DNA of 63,437 nt, from positions 1 through 63,437 of the forward strand of contig NZ_FQZN01000031.1 of the NCBI RefSeq assembly GCF_900142015.1, written 5' to 3'. The stretch comes from Bacteroides stercorirosoris (GTDB taxonomy: Bacteria > Bacteroidota > Bacteroidia > Bacteroidales > Bacteroidaceae). Shown piece after piece: positions 1 to 9,737 of this stretch; position 1 is the stretch's first letter, and every line of letters begins with the position of its first letter. Under the pieces are notes generated by a model. That model made no database searches. It was given only the letters and a program-made list of their open reading frames with translations, and was not told the origin of the DNA. A program made the translations under genes and the position numbers.

Positions 1-272
1 GTCAGTCCTGTATTGATATCAAAATACACCTGTGCCTCAGATTGATTCTTTGTATCATGAGCTTTACCGGCCAGATGAATGATGGCATCAAACTGAGGTA
101 ATTGCTGCATGGGAAAAGAAGTTGTTTCAATATCCTTCCAAGAAAAGGTCTTCACCACTCCCTCCTTTTCCGGAGCAACAATATCAAGCCCATAAAGAAC
201 ATGATGATTATTTAAGGCAACAACAAAATTGGAACCCACAAAACCGTGGATTCCCGTAATTAGAATATTCAT
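1..272 (-). CDS. NAD-dependent epimerase/dehydratase, partial (C-terminus beyond window)
   Basis: The ATG lies at 272-270 and the frame stays open to the left edge, giving the first 90 residues. The N-terminus has a Rossmann nucleotide-binding start (MNILITGIHGFVGSNFV, with the GxxGxxG pattern) and the IHLAGKAHD stretch typical of extended short-chain dehydrogenases that act on nucleotide sugars (WcaG/GalE-like). The gene is the last visible member of the capsule operon, 104 bp after the GT4 stop. It probably supplies or modifies a nucleotide-sugar precursor in the cytoplasm. The catalytic YxxxK and the substrate-specific part are outside the window, so the substrate cannot be stated. Confidence 0.85.
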   Translation of the reverse strand, partial: MNILITGIHGFVGSNFVVALNNHHVLYGLDIVAPEKEGVVKTFSWKDIETTSFPMQQLPQFDAIIHLAGKAHDTKNQSEAQVYFDINTGL

Positions 273-376
273 GAAAATAATCTATAAAATATACTGATTG
301 GAAATATAACTATTTATAAGGAGATAAACAGGAGAAGACTCGGTCATTCTACTGATAATAACTCTAAATTACATCA

Positions 377-1525
377 TTACAAAGTTTTTATATACAACTT
401 TTCTATTTCTTTCCAAATAATATGTTGTTCATAATTTTCCTCCACTAATTTTCTACCGTTTTTCCCGTACTGTAAGCGCAAATCTTTATTGCCATAAAGT
501 GTTTCTATTGCAGTAGCAAAACATCCAGCATCATGTGGTACAAAAATACCAGTCTCCTCCTCTATTATGGAATCAATACATCCTGTAGCCTTGGTAGTAA
601 TGACAGGTATTCCCATAGAAGAAGCTTCTAATACAGAAGTAGGGAAGCCTTCTCTATAAGACGGAAGTACAAAAACATCCATCAAAGCATAATAATTTTC
701 GATGATGGAATTTTGAACATATCCGGTAGTAATGATAGCCGGATTTTTCCGTATATCCTCCACGATCGTTTCTGGTAAAGCATCTCTTTCTTCCAACATC
801 CCCACTAACAACAACCTCATATCACTAAATTTCTGTCGCAATAAGGCAAAAGCTTGTACCAATTCTATGATACCCTTATCTCTAACTAATCTCCCAATAA
901 AACCTATTACAAAACATTTCTCCGGTAAACCCAGTTTATCTTTCAAATCTTGCACTGCCTCATTCTGGACATTCTGCCGATCAAACCGACTTATATCTAT
1001 ACCGTTACATGTTCCCTTAGACAACAACACCTGCTTAGAAGCCGGATTTAATTTATCCTCTATGCTCCGCTTACAGACAGACGGGCTTACGCAAACTATC
1101 TTTGTTGCCAATTTTGCAGCCAGTCTATCCATTGACATCAAAAGAAAACGTTTGACCCCTTTCGATGTCTCATATACCAAACCGTGACGGAAATAGATAC
1201 GAATAGGAACTTGCATGATATAGGCAGAAACCATGGCCAATAATGCCCCTTTAGGAGTATGACCGGTAACAATATCAATATGATTTTGATTGATATATTT
1301 CATAATTGATACTATAGCCCTTATATCTTTCCCTACTGATATTTTCCGTAAGATATCAACTTCTTTATATTTGAATTGATATTTTTGAGCAAACCCTAAT
1401 AATTCATCAGAAGGACTGCAAATAACATACTCATTATAACCATTCTGATGAAAATAAAGAAATTGCTTACCTATAAAATAAGGAAGAACAAACGAAATAT
1501 TTACAACATGCAGTAGATTATTCAT
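377..1525 (-). CDS. GT4-family glycosyltransferase of the capsule locus
   Basis: This is a 382-residue protein with the two-Rossmann-domain (GT-B) layout of family 4 glycosyltransferases. The C-terminal half carries VIGFIGRLVRDKGI followed by the donor-binding pattern REGFPTSVLEA (the E-x7-E motif), and TGHTPKGALLA lies in the N-terminal acceptor domain. The true start is the ATG at 1525-1523. A TTG codon just upstream would add one residue. The start overlaps the stop of the preceding deacetylase gene by one base (TGATG), so the two are probably translationally coupled. It is inferred to add one sugar to the lipid-linked capsule repeat unit at the inner membrane. Donor and acceptor cannot be predicted. 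Confidence 0.88.
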   Translation of the reverse strand: MNNLLHVVNISFVLPYFIGKQFLYFHQNGYNEYVICSPSDELLGFAQKYQFKYKEVDILRKISVGKDIRAIVSIMKYINQNHIDIVTGHTPKGALLAMVSAYIMQVPIRIYFRHGLVYETSKGVKRFLLMSMDRLAAKLATKIVCVSPSVCKRSIEDKLNPASKQVLLSKGTCNGIDISRFDRQNVQNEAVQDLKDKLGLPEKCFVIGFIGRLVRDKGIIELVQAFALLRQKFSDMRLLLVGMLEERDALPETIVEDIRKNPAIITTGYVQNSIIENYYALMDVFVLPSYREGFPTSVLEASSMGIPVITTKATGCIDSIIEEETGIFVPHDAGCFATAIETLYGNKDLRLQYGKNGRKLVEENYEQHIIWKEIEKLYIKTL

Positions 1526-2484
1526 CAAATATCAGATATAAATGAAGTTTTCAAACCATATACTTTTTTCAAATGATCAAAATGACAACAGATTTCCTCT
1601 AATTGAGAAAGATTTTCACTCATGTTTATACCAAAATTATGAGGATGCCACCACAAATGATAAATATGTCCTTTTTTTGCAGCATCAGTCATAGAGTTTT
1701 TGATACGCCTCATTTTCAATTTCTCCAGAAAAAAAAATTTAGAAGAATAAGGGCGTAAGAATCGGCTTCCTGGTACATCTATCAAATCCTTACCTACAGT
1801 ATTCTCTATAGAGTAAGTATTACTTCCTGATATATTTAAATATGTATCTAAAAAGCGTAACGCACCCATAGGTGAATATCGAAAAACAGTTTTAGTTGGT
1901 TTATAGAGAGCAGTATTAATCATACCTCTAAAATGAGTGAATCCATACTTGTGACAAACTTTCAGGTAATCATCATTCACTTGATTACGAGGAAAAATAA
2001 TAGAAACAAGATTAACACCTTGTTTTTTTGCATTTGTTATTGCCATTCTTACATCATTTTCAAAATCATCAATCGTCTGTCCTTCTTCTAAACAGTAGTA
2101 ATGCGAATAAGTATGACTTGCAACCTCTACATTAGCCTTCTTTTGCAACATTTCTATTTCTTGATGGGCCAAAAATAGGCGCTCATCCAATTCTCTATTC
2201 ATATAAGGCAATAATGAACCAAATGAAGCGTAAAGATGGTTCGAATAAGCTGGTATAAGTATATTATTAGTATTATATAACTCCTGCTGAGAAACATGAT
2301 TCATTGCACCCACATAACCCACTGTACATTTCATATTATATTTTTCTAACAAACAAACAATCTTGTACAAAGCATCCTTTGCAGAAAATAAATTTTGCTT
2401 ATAATGTTCTATCTGAGACAAGTCCCATCCAGCTAATCCCCATACCAATTCAAAGTCAAGGGATATTAAAAAATGTCCGTTCAT
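1525..2484 (-). CDS. Polysaccharide deacetylase (NodB-like) family protein
   Basis: Translation from the ATG at 2484 gives 319 residues. Upstream in-frame codons lie inside the previous gene and encode an implausible Cys-rich stretch. The N-terminus (FLISLDFELVWG) matches the first motif of the NodB/PgdA (CE4) barrel in the variant common in capsule loci. EVASHTYSHYY supplies the HxxxH metal-binding motif, and HLWWHPHNFG near the C-terminus matches the last conserved motif. CE4 enzymes remove N-acetyl groups from hexosamine polymers. In this setting it would modify the capsule repeat or an intermediate. No signal peptide is visible, so cytoplasmic action on a lipid-linked intermediate is possible. 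It sits 2 bp after the acyltransferase stop. Confidence 0.8.
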   Translation of the reverse strand: MNGHFLISLDFELVWGLAGWDLSQIEHYKQNLFSAKDALYKIVCLLEKYNMKCTVGYVGAMNHVSQQELYNTNNILIPAYSNHLYASFGSLLPYMNRELDERLFLAHQEIEMLQKKANVEVASHTYSHYYCLEEGQTIDDFENDVRMAITNAKKQGVNLVSIIFPRNQVNDDYLKVCHKYGFTHFRGMINTALYKPTKTVFRYSPMGALRFLDTYLNISGSNTYSIENTVGKDLIDVPGSRFLRPYSSKFFFLEKLKMRRIKNSMTDAAKKGHIYHLWWHPHNFGINMSENLSQLEEICCHFDHLKKVYGLKTSFISDI

Positions 2485-2486
2485 TA

Positions 2487-3068
2487 CTATAATTCTTTTA
2501 TCACTTTGGCAGGAGCACCCACAGCAACAGCCCATGCCGGAACATTGTGAGTAACAACAGAACGAGCACCAATAATTGCCCCCTCACCTATTTCTACACC
2601 AGGCATAATAATGCTTCCCATACCTATTTGACAACCACGTCTTAACGTAATAGGCTTATGTATATAGGGTAAATCATAAGAAACATCACCTTTTTTATAG
2701 CCAGCCATATCCCTCCGATGACATAATAAGATACAACAATTAGTGATAATCACCTTATCTTCAATTGTTATAAGTTCCGTGTTGCCATAATCTAAAGACA
2801 CAGAATGACCTATCAAAACGTCTTTTCCTACTTTACATCCCATCCAGCGCCAAAAAGTAGCTCTCAATACTTTTAAATTCAATGGTTCCAACAAAAATGA
2901 AGAATAGCAATATTTATAAAGTAGAAGTTTTCTAATCGTCGAAAAAGTATGGCAAATTACCGCTAAAAGCGATATTTTCCCATAACGTTCCTCATCTGCA
3001 ATAACATGTATTCGTTTTAAAATCTTAAAAGTTAAAGTACTCATATCATACAATATATCATGGTTCAT
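2487..3068 (-). CDS. Hexapeptide-repeat (LbH) acyltransferase, WcaF/maa-like
   Basis: The protein has up to 193 residues and a left-handed beta-helix made of hexapeptide repeats, seen in GCKVGKDVLIGHSVSLDYG and in the C-terminal GCQIGMGSIIMPGVEIGEG and GARSVVTHNVPAW. The C-terminal VGAPAKVIKEL is the usual end of xenobiotic/colanic-acid-type O-acetyltransferases. It probably transfers an acetyl group from acetyl-CoA to a capsule sugar. The start is ambiguous: ATG at 3068 overlaps the upstream glycosyltransferase by 11 bp, while ATG at 3044 leaves a 13-bp gap and gives 185 residues. The acceptor is unknown. Confidence 0.85.
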   Translation of the reverse strand: MNHDILYDMSTLTFKILKRIHVIADEERYGKISLLAVICHTFSTIRKLLLYKYCYSSFLLEPLNLKVLRATFWRWMGCKVGKDVLIGHSVSLDYGNTELITIEDKVIITNCCILLCHRRDMAGYKKGDVSYDLPYIHKPITLRRGCQIGMGSIIMPGVEIGEGAIIGARSVVTHNVPAWAVAVGAPAKVIKEL

Positions 3069-4155
3069 TAATCAAAGCTTTCCATACTTCCAAATTTTTT
3101 TCATAAGAAAAATTTAACCTCCAATATTGAAAAGCATTTTCACTATATGATTTCCAACTCAAAATATTAGACAATTTTATAATTGCAGTAATCCACTCAC
3201 TTTCTGTTCGAGGTAAAAATCCACATTCAAGCGAAATAATTGAATGATTGTAACCCACATCTGAACCAATACATGGCAATCCAATAGAAAGATACTGAAT
3301 CAATTTAAAACCTCCTTTACCACGAGTAAATTCACTATCTAATAATGGCATTATTCCAATATGAGCTTTTAACATACCCTCGATAGCCCCCTGTCTACTC
3401 CAGCAAATATTTTCTATAATTAAATTATCACAATCACATTCAAGTCTTTCATTACAAATAACCTTTAATACTAATTTCCTCTTATCCAAGTCATACAACA
3501 AACGAGCAGTCTTATCCAAAACAGGTATAATAGGCTTTAAAAAGCGCATATTCCTTTTTGTTGCCACCCAAATCATAATAACCTGCTCTTGTAAAAGGGA
3601 AAGCCTCTTTAGATTTACTTTATCAGTAAACAATCTATACATATCCCCATCAGTAGTAGGGAGAATAATCACTTTATCCTGATAAGATACTGGTAATAGA
3701 GATTTCAAATAATCATGAGTAACTAATACACATGAAGCAAGCTCAGCAAAAGCATCAAATGTTCTTTTGGATACCTCCTTATTTGCAACTATATGATCAT
3801 CAAAATCCCAAACCAATTTTGTATCACGATAAATAATCCCTCTTAGTAAAAGGCGGAAGCTGTATGGCATATATCTTCCTATAAAACTACGATGTAATAC
3901 CAATACATCAGGAACAACAAGAAAATCAAAAAATAATCCCCAAAGTCTTCGAAAATAAATATAGAGATATGCTAATATCTTTATATAGATAGGCTTATCA
4001 GAAACAGGCATCCACTTTCGATACAATTTCTCTCCCATTTGCATCCTATACTTACAATGAAAATTTTTCTCGTCTAATTTATCTAGGTATTGATATATAC
4101 GATAATAATCAGTAGAATTTCTATCACCCTTTACATATATGGAAACTTTTTTCAT
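3058..4155 (-). CDS. Glycosyltransferase, GT-B fold, GT1/GT4-like
   Basis: This 365-residue protein shows weak but recognisable GT-B features. In the C-terminal domain, GGFKLIQYLSIGLPCIGSDVGYN corresponds to the nucleotide-sugar-binding loop of family 4 enzymes, where a K-x-x-x-Y-x-x-x-G-x-P pattern replaces the classic E-x7-E. VWDFDDHIVANKEVS in the N-terminal domain is also seen in this group. It lies between the Wzy-like polymerase (117-bp gap) and the acyltransferase (11-bp overlap). It presumably extends the capsule repeat unit. The sugar specificity is not readable. Confidence 0.75.
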   Translation of the reverse strand: MKKVSIYVKGDRNSTDYYRIYQYLDKLDEKNFHCKYRMQMGEKLYRKWMPVSDKPIYIKILAYLYIYFRRLWGLFFDFLVVPDVLVLHRSFIGRYMPYSFRLLLRGIIYRDTKLVWDFDDHIVANKEVSKRTFDAFAELASCVLVTHDYLKSLLPVSYQDKVIILPTTDGDMYRLFTDKVNLKRLSLLQEQVIMIWVATKRNMRFLKPIIPVLDKTARLLYDLDKRKLVLKVICNERLECDCDNLIIENICWSRQGAIEGMLKAHIGIMPLLDSEFTRGKGGFKLIQYLSIGLPCIGSDVGYNHSIISLECGFLPRTESEWITAIIKLSNILSWKSYSENAFQYWRLNFSYEKNLEVWKALINEP

Positions 4156-4272
4156 TTTGATATATAAAAAATCTATAAAACATCAATATATATGACAAGC
4201 ATTACACTAGTGCTTTTTTACACATAAGATTATCTGTCTACGAAAGAGGCAATCAACAAAAAACAGAATAAC

Positions 4273-5358
4273 TCAACTATTTTTAGGGCTCACTTTATTA
4301 TAGAATGGCATTATCACCATAGCAACTATTACAAAATCATATTTGTCAAAGAAAAAAATTGTATCAACAAATCCTCTTATTAATAAAACAAGAAATAACA
4401 ACGAAATAAAAATATCAAATTTCCAAAACAAACGACACAGGGTCTTACTAAAACAATATAATATCGGCAAAATTAGAAGACCTATATAATAATGTAATCT
4501 CAAAAATGAATTATGAGGGTTAAAAGAGTAAGATTTAAACAATAAATTCTGACTATAATCATAACCAATCAAAAATGTTTTAAGATTTAAATGAGAAAAA
4601 TATGTATTAATCAACTCTTCTCTTTCTGAAGATTCTAAGCCTTCAGCAGCAAATCTTGTCTTAGCAAATAAATTATCATATAAAATAAGTATATCATCAA
4701 CAAATACTAAAACAAAAGTCAACAATAAAAGCAATATAACGAATAAGAGATATTTACTATTAGCTATTCTATAAATAAGATAAGCGAACAAAAGCAATAA
4801 CGAACATAATATCCCAGCTCTTCCAACAGCACTTACACTTACTAAAAGCAAACAGATAGAAGGGACTAACGAATATGATTTATTTTGTTTACATTCTAAC
4901 AAATATATAACAACAACATATACAATTAAATTAATAGATACAAGATTGCGGCTACTATCATTCATATATGCATCTAATGGATAACCTAATATCAATAATA
5001 AAAAATAAAATGAAGACAATAAATAAAATCCCAATTTCACATATTTAATTGAAAATGGCTGAGTCAATAAAGTATATGCCAAAACAAATGAAGAGATGAT
5101 ATAAAACACACTAAAAGACACTCTCGCATTTAATAATTGAATAAAGAAAAAAAGGAAAAAAATGCAGATAAAGAAACAAACTTTACCTGCTAATTTATGT
5201 GCAATTTCCTTATTCAGGACTATAAATGTAAATGGCAATAAAAAGAGTATAGCTGTAAGTAGAGATTTCACAATATGAGGAACATAGCAAATAGAGACTG
5301 CAAGAAATAAGTATAAAACTAAAAAAAAAGAATTACACGTTACTTTCCTAATTTTCAT
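4273..5358 (-). CDS. wzy: O-antigen/capsule polymerase (Wzy-like) membrane protein
   Basis: The protein has 361 residues and roughly ten or more hydrophobic segments, beginning near residue 9 and continuing to the C-terminus. A long hydrophilic loop around residues 225-275 carries FNPHNSFLRLHYY, close to the HNxFL signature of the Wzy_C/O-antigen ligase family. SAVGRAGIL precedes a membrane span as in that family. The predicted role is polymerisation of undecaprenyl-linked repeat units at the periplasmic face. Its position beside a Wzx flippase and several glycosyltransferases supports a Wzx/Wzy-dependent capsule. WaaL-type ligases look similar, but context favours Wzy. Very AT-rich. Confidence 0.75.
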   Translation of the reverse strand: MKIRKVTCNSFFLVLYLFLAVSICYVPHIVKSLLTAILFLLPFTFIVLNKEIAHKLAGKVCFFICIFFLFFFIQLLNARVSFSVFYIISSFVLAYTLLTQPFSIKYVKLGFYLLSSFYFLLLILGYPLDAYMNDSSRNLVSINLIVYVVVIYLLECKQNKSYSLVPSICLLLVSVSAVGRAGILCSLLLLFAYLIYRIANSKYLLFVILLLLLTFVLVFVDDILILYDNLFAKTRFAAEGLESSEREELINTYFSHLNLKTFLIGYDYSQNLLFKSYSFNPHNSFLRLHYYIGLLILPILYCFSKTLCRLFWKFDIFISLLFLVLLIRGFVDTIFFFDKYDFVIVAMVIMPFYNKVSPKNS

Positions 5359-5373
5359 ATTTGAATTACTGTA

Positions 5374-6429
5374 TTAAATACTTATTTCGTCAAGAGTGTT
5401 AACAAATTTAATATTTGGTAAAAATTGAGAGATACAATCATTAAATACTTTAACCTCCCGATACCTGTTTAGTAAAATATTTTTATCTTTATATAATTCC
5501 CACAAATTAAAAACAGGTATATTAAATATTCCAGCCGAAGTATATCCTGCTGTGGAAAAACCAGAAATAACACATGTAGGGCGTAAATATACAACTTGTT
5601 CTCCAGACAAATAGTTAGGAACAATATGACAACCATATTTATTTGCTAGTTCCAAAAAATCCAATGATTTCTCACAAGGATGTAATTTAACACATACATT
5701 CAAATTAAACGAAGTTAACTTAAACAATAATTGATCATAAAACTCATTATCTTGAACAACGTAATCCTTAAAAAATAAAATCGAGTTAGGAACATATTGA
5801 CACCCTTCGGAAGATAACAAACCTGATAATTCTGAAATATTCTTGTAATGCTTATTTAATGCATTTGACAACCCTACATTCAATCCCAATTTACATTTAT
5901 TATCATAGAACAGCACTTGATATTTAATATTTATATCAACGAATACTATCATTAGTTTCTTCAAAAATTGTTTCATGCCCTCCTTTAGCGTTTTACGTTT
6001 CAGAGGAAACGTATAAGTTCCCAAGCCCTCATCAATAATAACATAATCTACTGTCAAATTGCCTAGTGGAACTTTCGAAAAAGTCCTAATATTGACAGCC
6101 ATAGGATTAAAGATAATTATCCTTTTCCTGCTTTTTTTCAAGAAAATGCGCTTAAAAATCGATAAACCATAATCAGAAGCATCTGTAGTAAGTTTATAAA
6201 CGGTACAATCCTTAATTCTTAAATCAGAGAAATAGTAATCAGGGAACCTATTTACCCCTGTTGGCATTAAAATAATTACACCTTTACTAACATTGTATAA
6301 ATCCATACAAGAAATCAGATTATCAAAATGCCAAGAGGAATAGATGAATGCTATAAATTGAAAATTACATAATTCCAAAAACTCTTCACTCAAAAAATCT
6401 AATGAATACTTTTCTATAATTTGTACCAT
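5374..6429 (-). CDS. Putative sialyltransferase-like glycosyltransferase (GT52/polysialyltransferase type)
   Basis: The protein has 351 residues from the ATG at 6429 (a GTG at 6435 is two codons upstream). It has the two short motifs shared by bacterial sialyltransferases: an acidic D/E-E-G motif in VIIDEGLGTYTFPLKR, and an HP motif in CVKLHPCEKSLDF. These are followed by CVISGFSTAGYTSAG, at the place of the conserved Ser/Thr motif. Known members use CMP-N-acetylneuraminate as donor. The neuA, neuB, neuC and neuD genes in the same operon supply exactly that donor, which supports the call. No signal peptide is seen, so it should act at the cytoplasmic face on lipid-linked acceptor. The similarity is motif-level only; linkage and acceptor are unknown. 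Confidence 0.62.
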   Translation of the reverse strand: MVQIIEKYSLDFLSEEFLELCNFQFIAFIYSSWHFDNLISCMDLYNVSKGVIILMPTGVNRFPDYYFSDLRIKDCTVYKLTTDASDYGLSIFKRIFLKKSRKRIIIFNPMAVNIRTFSKVPLGNLTVDYVIIDEGLGTYTFPLKRKTLKEGMKQFLKKLMIVFVDINIKYQVLFYDNKCKLGLNVGLSNALNKHYKNISELSGLLSSEGCQYVPNSILFFKDYVVQDNEFYDQLLFKLTSFNLNVCVKLHPCEKSLDFLELANKYGCHIVPNYLSGEQVVYLRPTCVISGFSTAGYTSAGIFNIPVFNLWELYKDKNILLNRYREVKVFNDCISQFLPNIKFVNTLDEISI

Positions 6430-6486
6430 AATCACATAAAAAAAATATGAATACCTATGTAAGGATATACCTTATTTTATTATAAA

Positions 6487-7758
6487 TCACTTATCAATTG
6501 CTTCTAAGGCAACATTATTATTTAATATTTTTTGGGAATATAAATACACGGTTAAAGCAATTAAAGCGTTTACGAATAACGCTATATAAGCAGCATAAAC
6601 CGCTCCATATTTAGTGAATATTACAGATAGCACAGCATGTATAATAGCTAAAGGAAAAGTGATATACATGAGCTGCTTCGTTTTCTTATAATAAAACAAA
6701 ATATTAACATAAACTAAATACAAACATTGAAACATAGAAGCTATACATAATGGAAATAAATAAATCCGCGAATCTATATATTGAGGAAAAACAACTGGCA
6801 ATAAAAAAAGAGCAGCAACATATATCACAATAGTGATAACAAGGTAACACATAGATAAATATACACAATTTCTTTTTATACAAAAGATCTTAGTTTTTTC
6901 TTGTGAGGATAACATCTTATAGATATACACAGAATAAGAAGCATTAAAAGCCATTCCTATTATTTGAATAATATTCGAGATATTTACCGCAAAACTAAAT
7001 AATCCAACAACTGACTGTAACATAAAAGCATTAATCACATAACGATCAAGACCTTGCCTAAGCCAAAAAGATGTGCCATGAGGTAATAATGGGATGCCAA
7101 ATTTATATGATTCTTTAAAATCTTTTTTTAATGGTAGAATATTGATCAAATAACCTTTTTTTTTCAATACAAATATTGATATTGAAAAGAACACAATACA
7201 TGTCAACAACTGAGCGTACACCCTTCCATGCCAATCCAAATGATTAACACCTACAAATATCAATGTAAATACTAAATTTGATAAAACATACGAAATAGAC
7301 AAAATACCATATTTACCTACTTTTTCTTCCAACCTCCATATATCTAATAATAAAGATATCACAACATGTAATAAGCAATATAAAATAGCAAGAAAAAGAA
7401 ATAAAAAAGATAATCCCATCAACCTTTCACAAGCACCCCTAAAAACAATAAACGTAAATAACAAGAAAAAGAAAATAAAAATTGACGTAATTAAAACAAC
7501 ATTTACCAATCTTCTAATTTTATCTTTTTCCGAGACAAAAAAGTTAACTCCTATAAATCCATTAGTACCTAAACAAATAAAAATAGTCAAGAATGAGATC
7601 AATGTAGTAAAAAGGCTCAATGATCCATAAGAATTTGGATTTATATATTTAGCCATTAACATCATTACAATGAAATTTATTCCTGTATTAAGCATGGAAT
7701 ACATGGCGAATAAAACCCCATTCCTCGCATTCCTATTTCTAAATAAAGCAGATAACAT
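6487..7758 (-). CDS. wzx: Wzx-type polysaccharide flippase
   Basis: Translation from the ATG at 7758 gives 423 residues. A GTG at 7794 would add 12 residues. The sequence is a chain of about 12-14 hydrophobic segments with small polar loops. The early motif MLNTGINFIVMMLMAKYINPNSYGSLSLF is the standard N-terminus of the polysaccharide biosynthesis (RfbX/Wzx, MATE-like) family, and HGTSFWLRQGLDRYVINAF occurs mid-protein as in that family. It would translocate the undecaprenyl-PP-linked, probably sialylated, repeat unit across the inner membrane for polymerisation by the Wzy-like protein at 4273-5358. Confidence 0.88.
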   Translation of the reverse strand: MLSALFRNRNARNGVLFAMYSMLNTGINFIVMMLMAKYINPNSYGSLSLFTTLISFLTIFICLGTNGFIGVNFFVSEKDKIRRLVNVVLITSIFIFFFLLFTFIVFRGACERLMGLSFLFLFLAILYCLLHVVISLLLDIWRLEEKVGKYGILSISYVLSNLVFTLIFVGVNHLDWHGRVYAQLLTCIVFFSISIFVLKKKGYLINILPLKKDFKESYKFGIPLLPHGTSFWLRQGLDRYVINAFMLQSVVGLFSFAVNISNIIQIIGMAFNASYSVYIYKMLSSQEKTKIFCIKRNCVYLSMCYLVITIVIYVAALFLLPVVFPQYIDSRIYLFPLCIASMFQCLYLVYVNILFYYKKTKQLMYITFPLAIIHAVLSVIFTKYGAVYAAYIALFVNALIALTVYLYSQKILNNNVALEAIDK

Positions 7759-7915
7759 AACACAACAATATGTAAAATACTCAATTAAGAGCACACCCTA
7801 TAACAAGGAAATATCACAGTACTCAATCCGAATTTCATCAAAAATTATTCCAAATTCAACATTAGCTTGCAAACGTTTAAAACATGACATATATCCATAT
7901 AGATGCTTACATCTT

Positions 7916-9061
7916 TTAAAAGTCAACATCCCAAAATTCTTTAGTACTATCCTCTTTCATATTATTCAAAATACTTTTTGTAAACAGATAATATTGTTCA
8001 GCAGTATCTACTTTATAGTAAGGAGAGTCATTTTCTTTTAATGGAGTACTAACCACCTGATTTATAGCTTTAACAATAGCTTCTATCTTACAAGGAACAT
8101 CTATCACGCTCTTTCCTCTTACTCGCCCTTTTTGCCGATCACCAATATTGATTGTATAAGTACCCAAACTAGGTGCCTCAATGATACCAGAACTAGAGTT
8201 ACCTAATAAAGCATAAGAATTCTTCACCAAATAATGATAAGCATCAGGATGCAAATTATCCACATAAGCAGTATTATCATGACTCTTACAATATGCCTTT
8301 ATTGCATCACGTATGTCATCTGATTTAGTATCTGCATTTGTTCCTATGAAATAGAAATGATACTTTTGAATGAACTGACTAATTGCCGCAAGAAGTATAT
8401 TTACTTGTTCGAGTGTAGATGTAGAGGTCATTGTTTCCGGATGGAAAAGAACAGTAAATCCCCTTGGAGCAACTTTAATATCATCCATCACATTTGATTC
8501 ATTTATCTTCAAGCAATTTTCAGCACCTAGCGCCCCAAGGTATGCTACATTATCCGGATTCTCACCTAACTGTATCACTCGCTTACGATACTCTTCGGTA
8601 CTCGTAATATGATAATGACTCATTTTTGTAATAGAATGACGTATAAATTCATCATAATTACCTAATGTTATTTCGCCTCCATGCAAGTGTAATATTTTCA
8701 TCTGATGCATAGCGGCTGCAAGTGCTACCGATAACATTTCATATCTATCTCCAAGAATTATGACAATATCATACTTATGATTTTCAAAATAATATCCAAA
8801 AGCAGAAAGTGCTTCTGACATAGCTTCTGTCGTTTCGGAAACCCGATTCACCCCTAAGGTTAAAGGAATCTCCACATCAATAGCAAATCCGTCAGCATGA
8901 ATTATTTCCAGCTCATTTCCATATTTTAAATCTAGAAGAGCTCCTGTCAATAACAATGAAAAACGAATATCTTCATCTCTATCAAGCAAAGAAATATAAC
9001 TACGTACTATACCATAATCAGCTCGTGAGCCTGTAGCAAATGCAACTTTATAATTTCCCAT
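7916..9061 (-). CDS. neuC: UDP-N-acetylglucosamine 2-epimerase (hydrolysing)
   Basis: This 381-residue protein begins MGNYKVAFATGSRADYGIV, the family start of hydrolysing UDP-GlcNAc 2-epimerases. It also has VIILGDRYEMLSVALAAAM, LHLHGGEITLGNYDE and GNSSSGIIEAPSLGT, which build the UDP-sugar site. It converts UDP-GlcNAc to ManNAc plus UDP, the first step of de novo sialic acid synthesis, in the cytoplasm. The start overlaps neuA by 14 bp. The gene is the distal member of the neuD-neuB-fusion-neuA-neuC block. A 6-deoxy (legionaminate-type) substrate cannot be excluded from sequence, but no companion dehydratase/aminotransferase genes are present, which favours Neu5Ac. Confidence 0.93.
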   Translation of the reverse strand: MGNYKVAFATGSRADYGIVRSYISLLDRDEDIRFSLLLTGALLDLKYGNELEIIHADGFAIDVEIPLTLGVNRVSETTEAMSEALSAFGYYFENHKYDIVIILGDRYEMLSVALAAAMHQMKILHLHGGEITLGNYDEFIRHSITKMSHYHITSTEEYRKRVIQLGENPDNVAYLGALGAENCLKINESNVMDDIKVAPRGFTVLFHPETMTSTSTLEQVNILLAAISQFIQKYHFYFIGTNADTKSDDIRDAIKAYCKSHDNTAYVDNLHPDAYHYLVKNSYALLGNSSSGIIEAPSLGTYTINIGDRQKGRVRGKSVIDVPCKIEAIVKAINQVVSTPLKENDSPYYKVDTAEQYYLFTKSILNNMKEDSTKEFWDVDF

Positions 9062-9737
9062 TTTCTCGTTCCATTAGTAAGATTTTAGCCAACTCATAAT
9101 CTATTTTATCGTCTATATCAACAGATTCCACTTTATTCATAATATAGGCTATTGCATTGGAACCAAAAAAATGTTTTCTTTTAAGATAGGCATGCGGTTT
9201 AGCAATAAATATTGCTCCATTGGGCGAATATTCTTTATAACCTTGACGCCGATAACGAGAGAAATCTGTATCAAAGTATTTTAAACTCATATCTTCATCA
9301 ATAGGCTTTACCAATACACTTGCAAAATGGCTCTCTGTCATCGATACAAGAAAATCATACCTATCCATGTTATCTTCAAATAACTCAATAGCTTCCGTTA
9401 TATGTTTGGAGGTCCGCATTGGAGAAGTCGGCTGAAGCAAAACAAAATAATCGATCGATATATTACATCTTTCCATAAAATCAGCTATGACATCATAAGT
9501 AGTTGCTTTGTCATTAGACAGTGCCTCTCCCCTCATCATTACTTCTGCTCCGCACTGTTTTGATATATTTGCATAGTGTACAGAATCTGTAGATACAACA
9601 ACTTTCTCAAAAACTTCTGTTTGGAGTGCAGCTTCTATCGAGTAAGTCAAAAGCGGCTTACCATTAATAGGAATAATATTTTTGTCTTTTAAGCCTTTTG
9701 AACCGGAACGTGCAGGAATAATTGCTATTTTCTTCAT
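9048..9737 (-). CDS. neuA: N-acylneuraminate cytidylyltransferase (CMP-sialic acid synthetase)
   Basis: The protein has 229 residues. It opens with MKKIAIIPARSGSKGLKDKN, the CTP-binding P-loop-like motif of CMP-sialate synthetases. LLQPTSPMRTSKHI and the C-terminal DIDDKIDYELAK, with metal-binding and sugar-binding acidic residues, are also present. It activates Neu5Ac (or a related nonulosonate) with CTP for the sialyltransferase-like protein at 5374-6429. The ATG overlaps the stop of the upstream SGNH fusion gene (ATGA), indicating coupled translation. This is the intact, catalytic synthetase of the locus, in contrast to the degenerate copy fused to the esterase just upstream. Confidence 0.95.
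   Translation of the reverse strand: MKKIAIIPARSGSKGLKDKNIIPINGKPLLTYSIEAALQTEVFEKVVVSTDSVHYANISKQCGAEVMMRGEALSNDKATTYDVIADFMERCNISIDYFVLLQPTSPMRTSKHITEAIELFEDNMDRYDFLVSMTESHFASVLVKPIDEDMSLKYFDTDFSRYRRQGYKEYSPNGAIFIAKPHAYLKRKHFFGSNAIAYIMNKVESVDIDDKIDYELAKILLMERENGKL

Noticed and set aside
1525..2535. Longer start for the deacetylase with a Cys-rich N-terminus (MGCCCGC...)
   Set aside because: The extra residues come from reading the end of the acyltransferase gene in another frame; the ATG at 2484 gives the canonical start.
7670..8041. 123-codon plus-strand frame antisense to the wzx and neuC ends
   Set aside because: It overlaps two well-supported minus-strand genes and has no domain resemblance.
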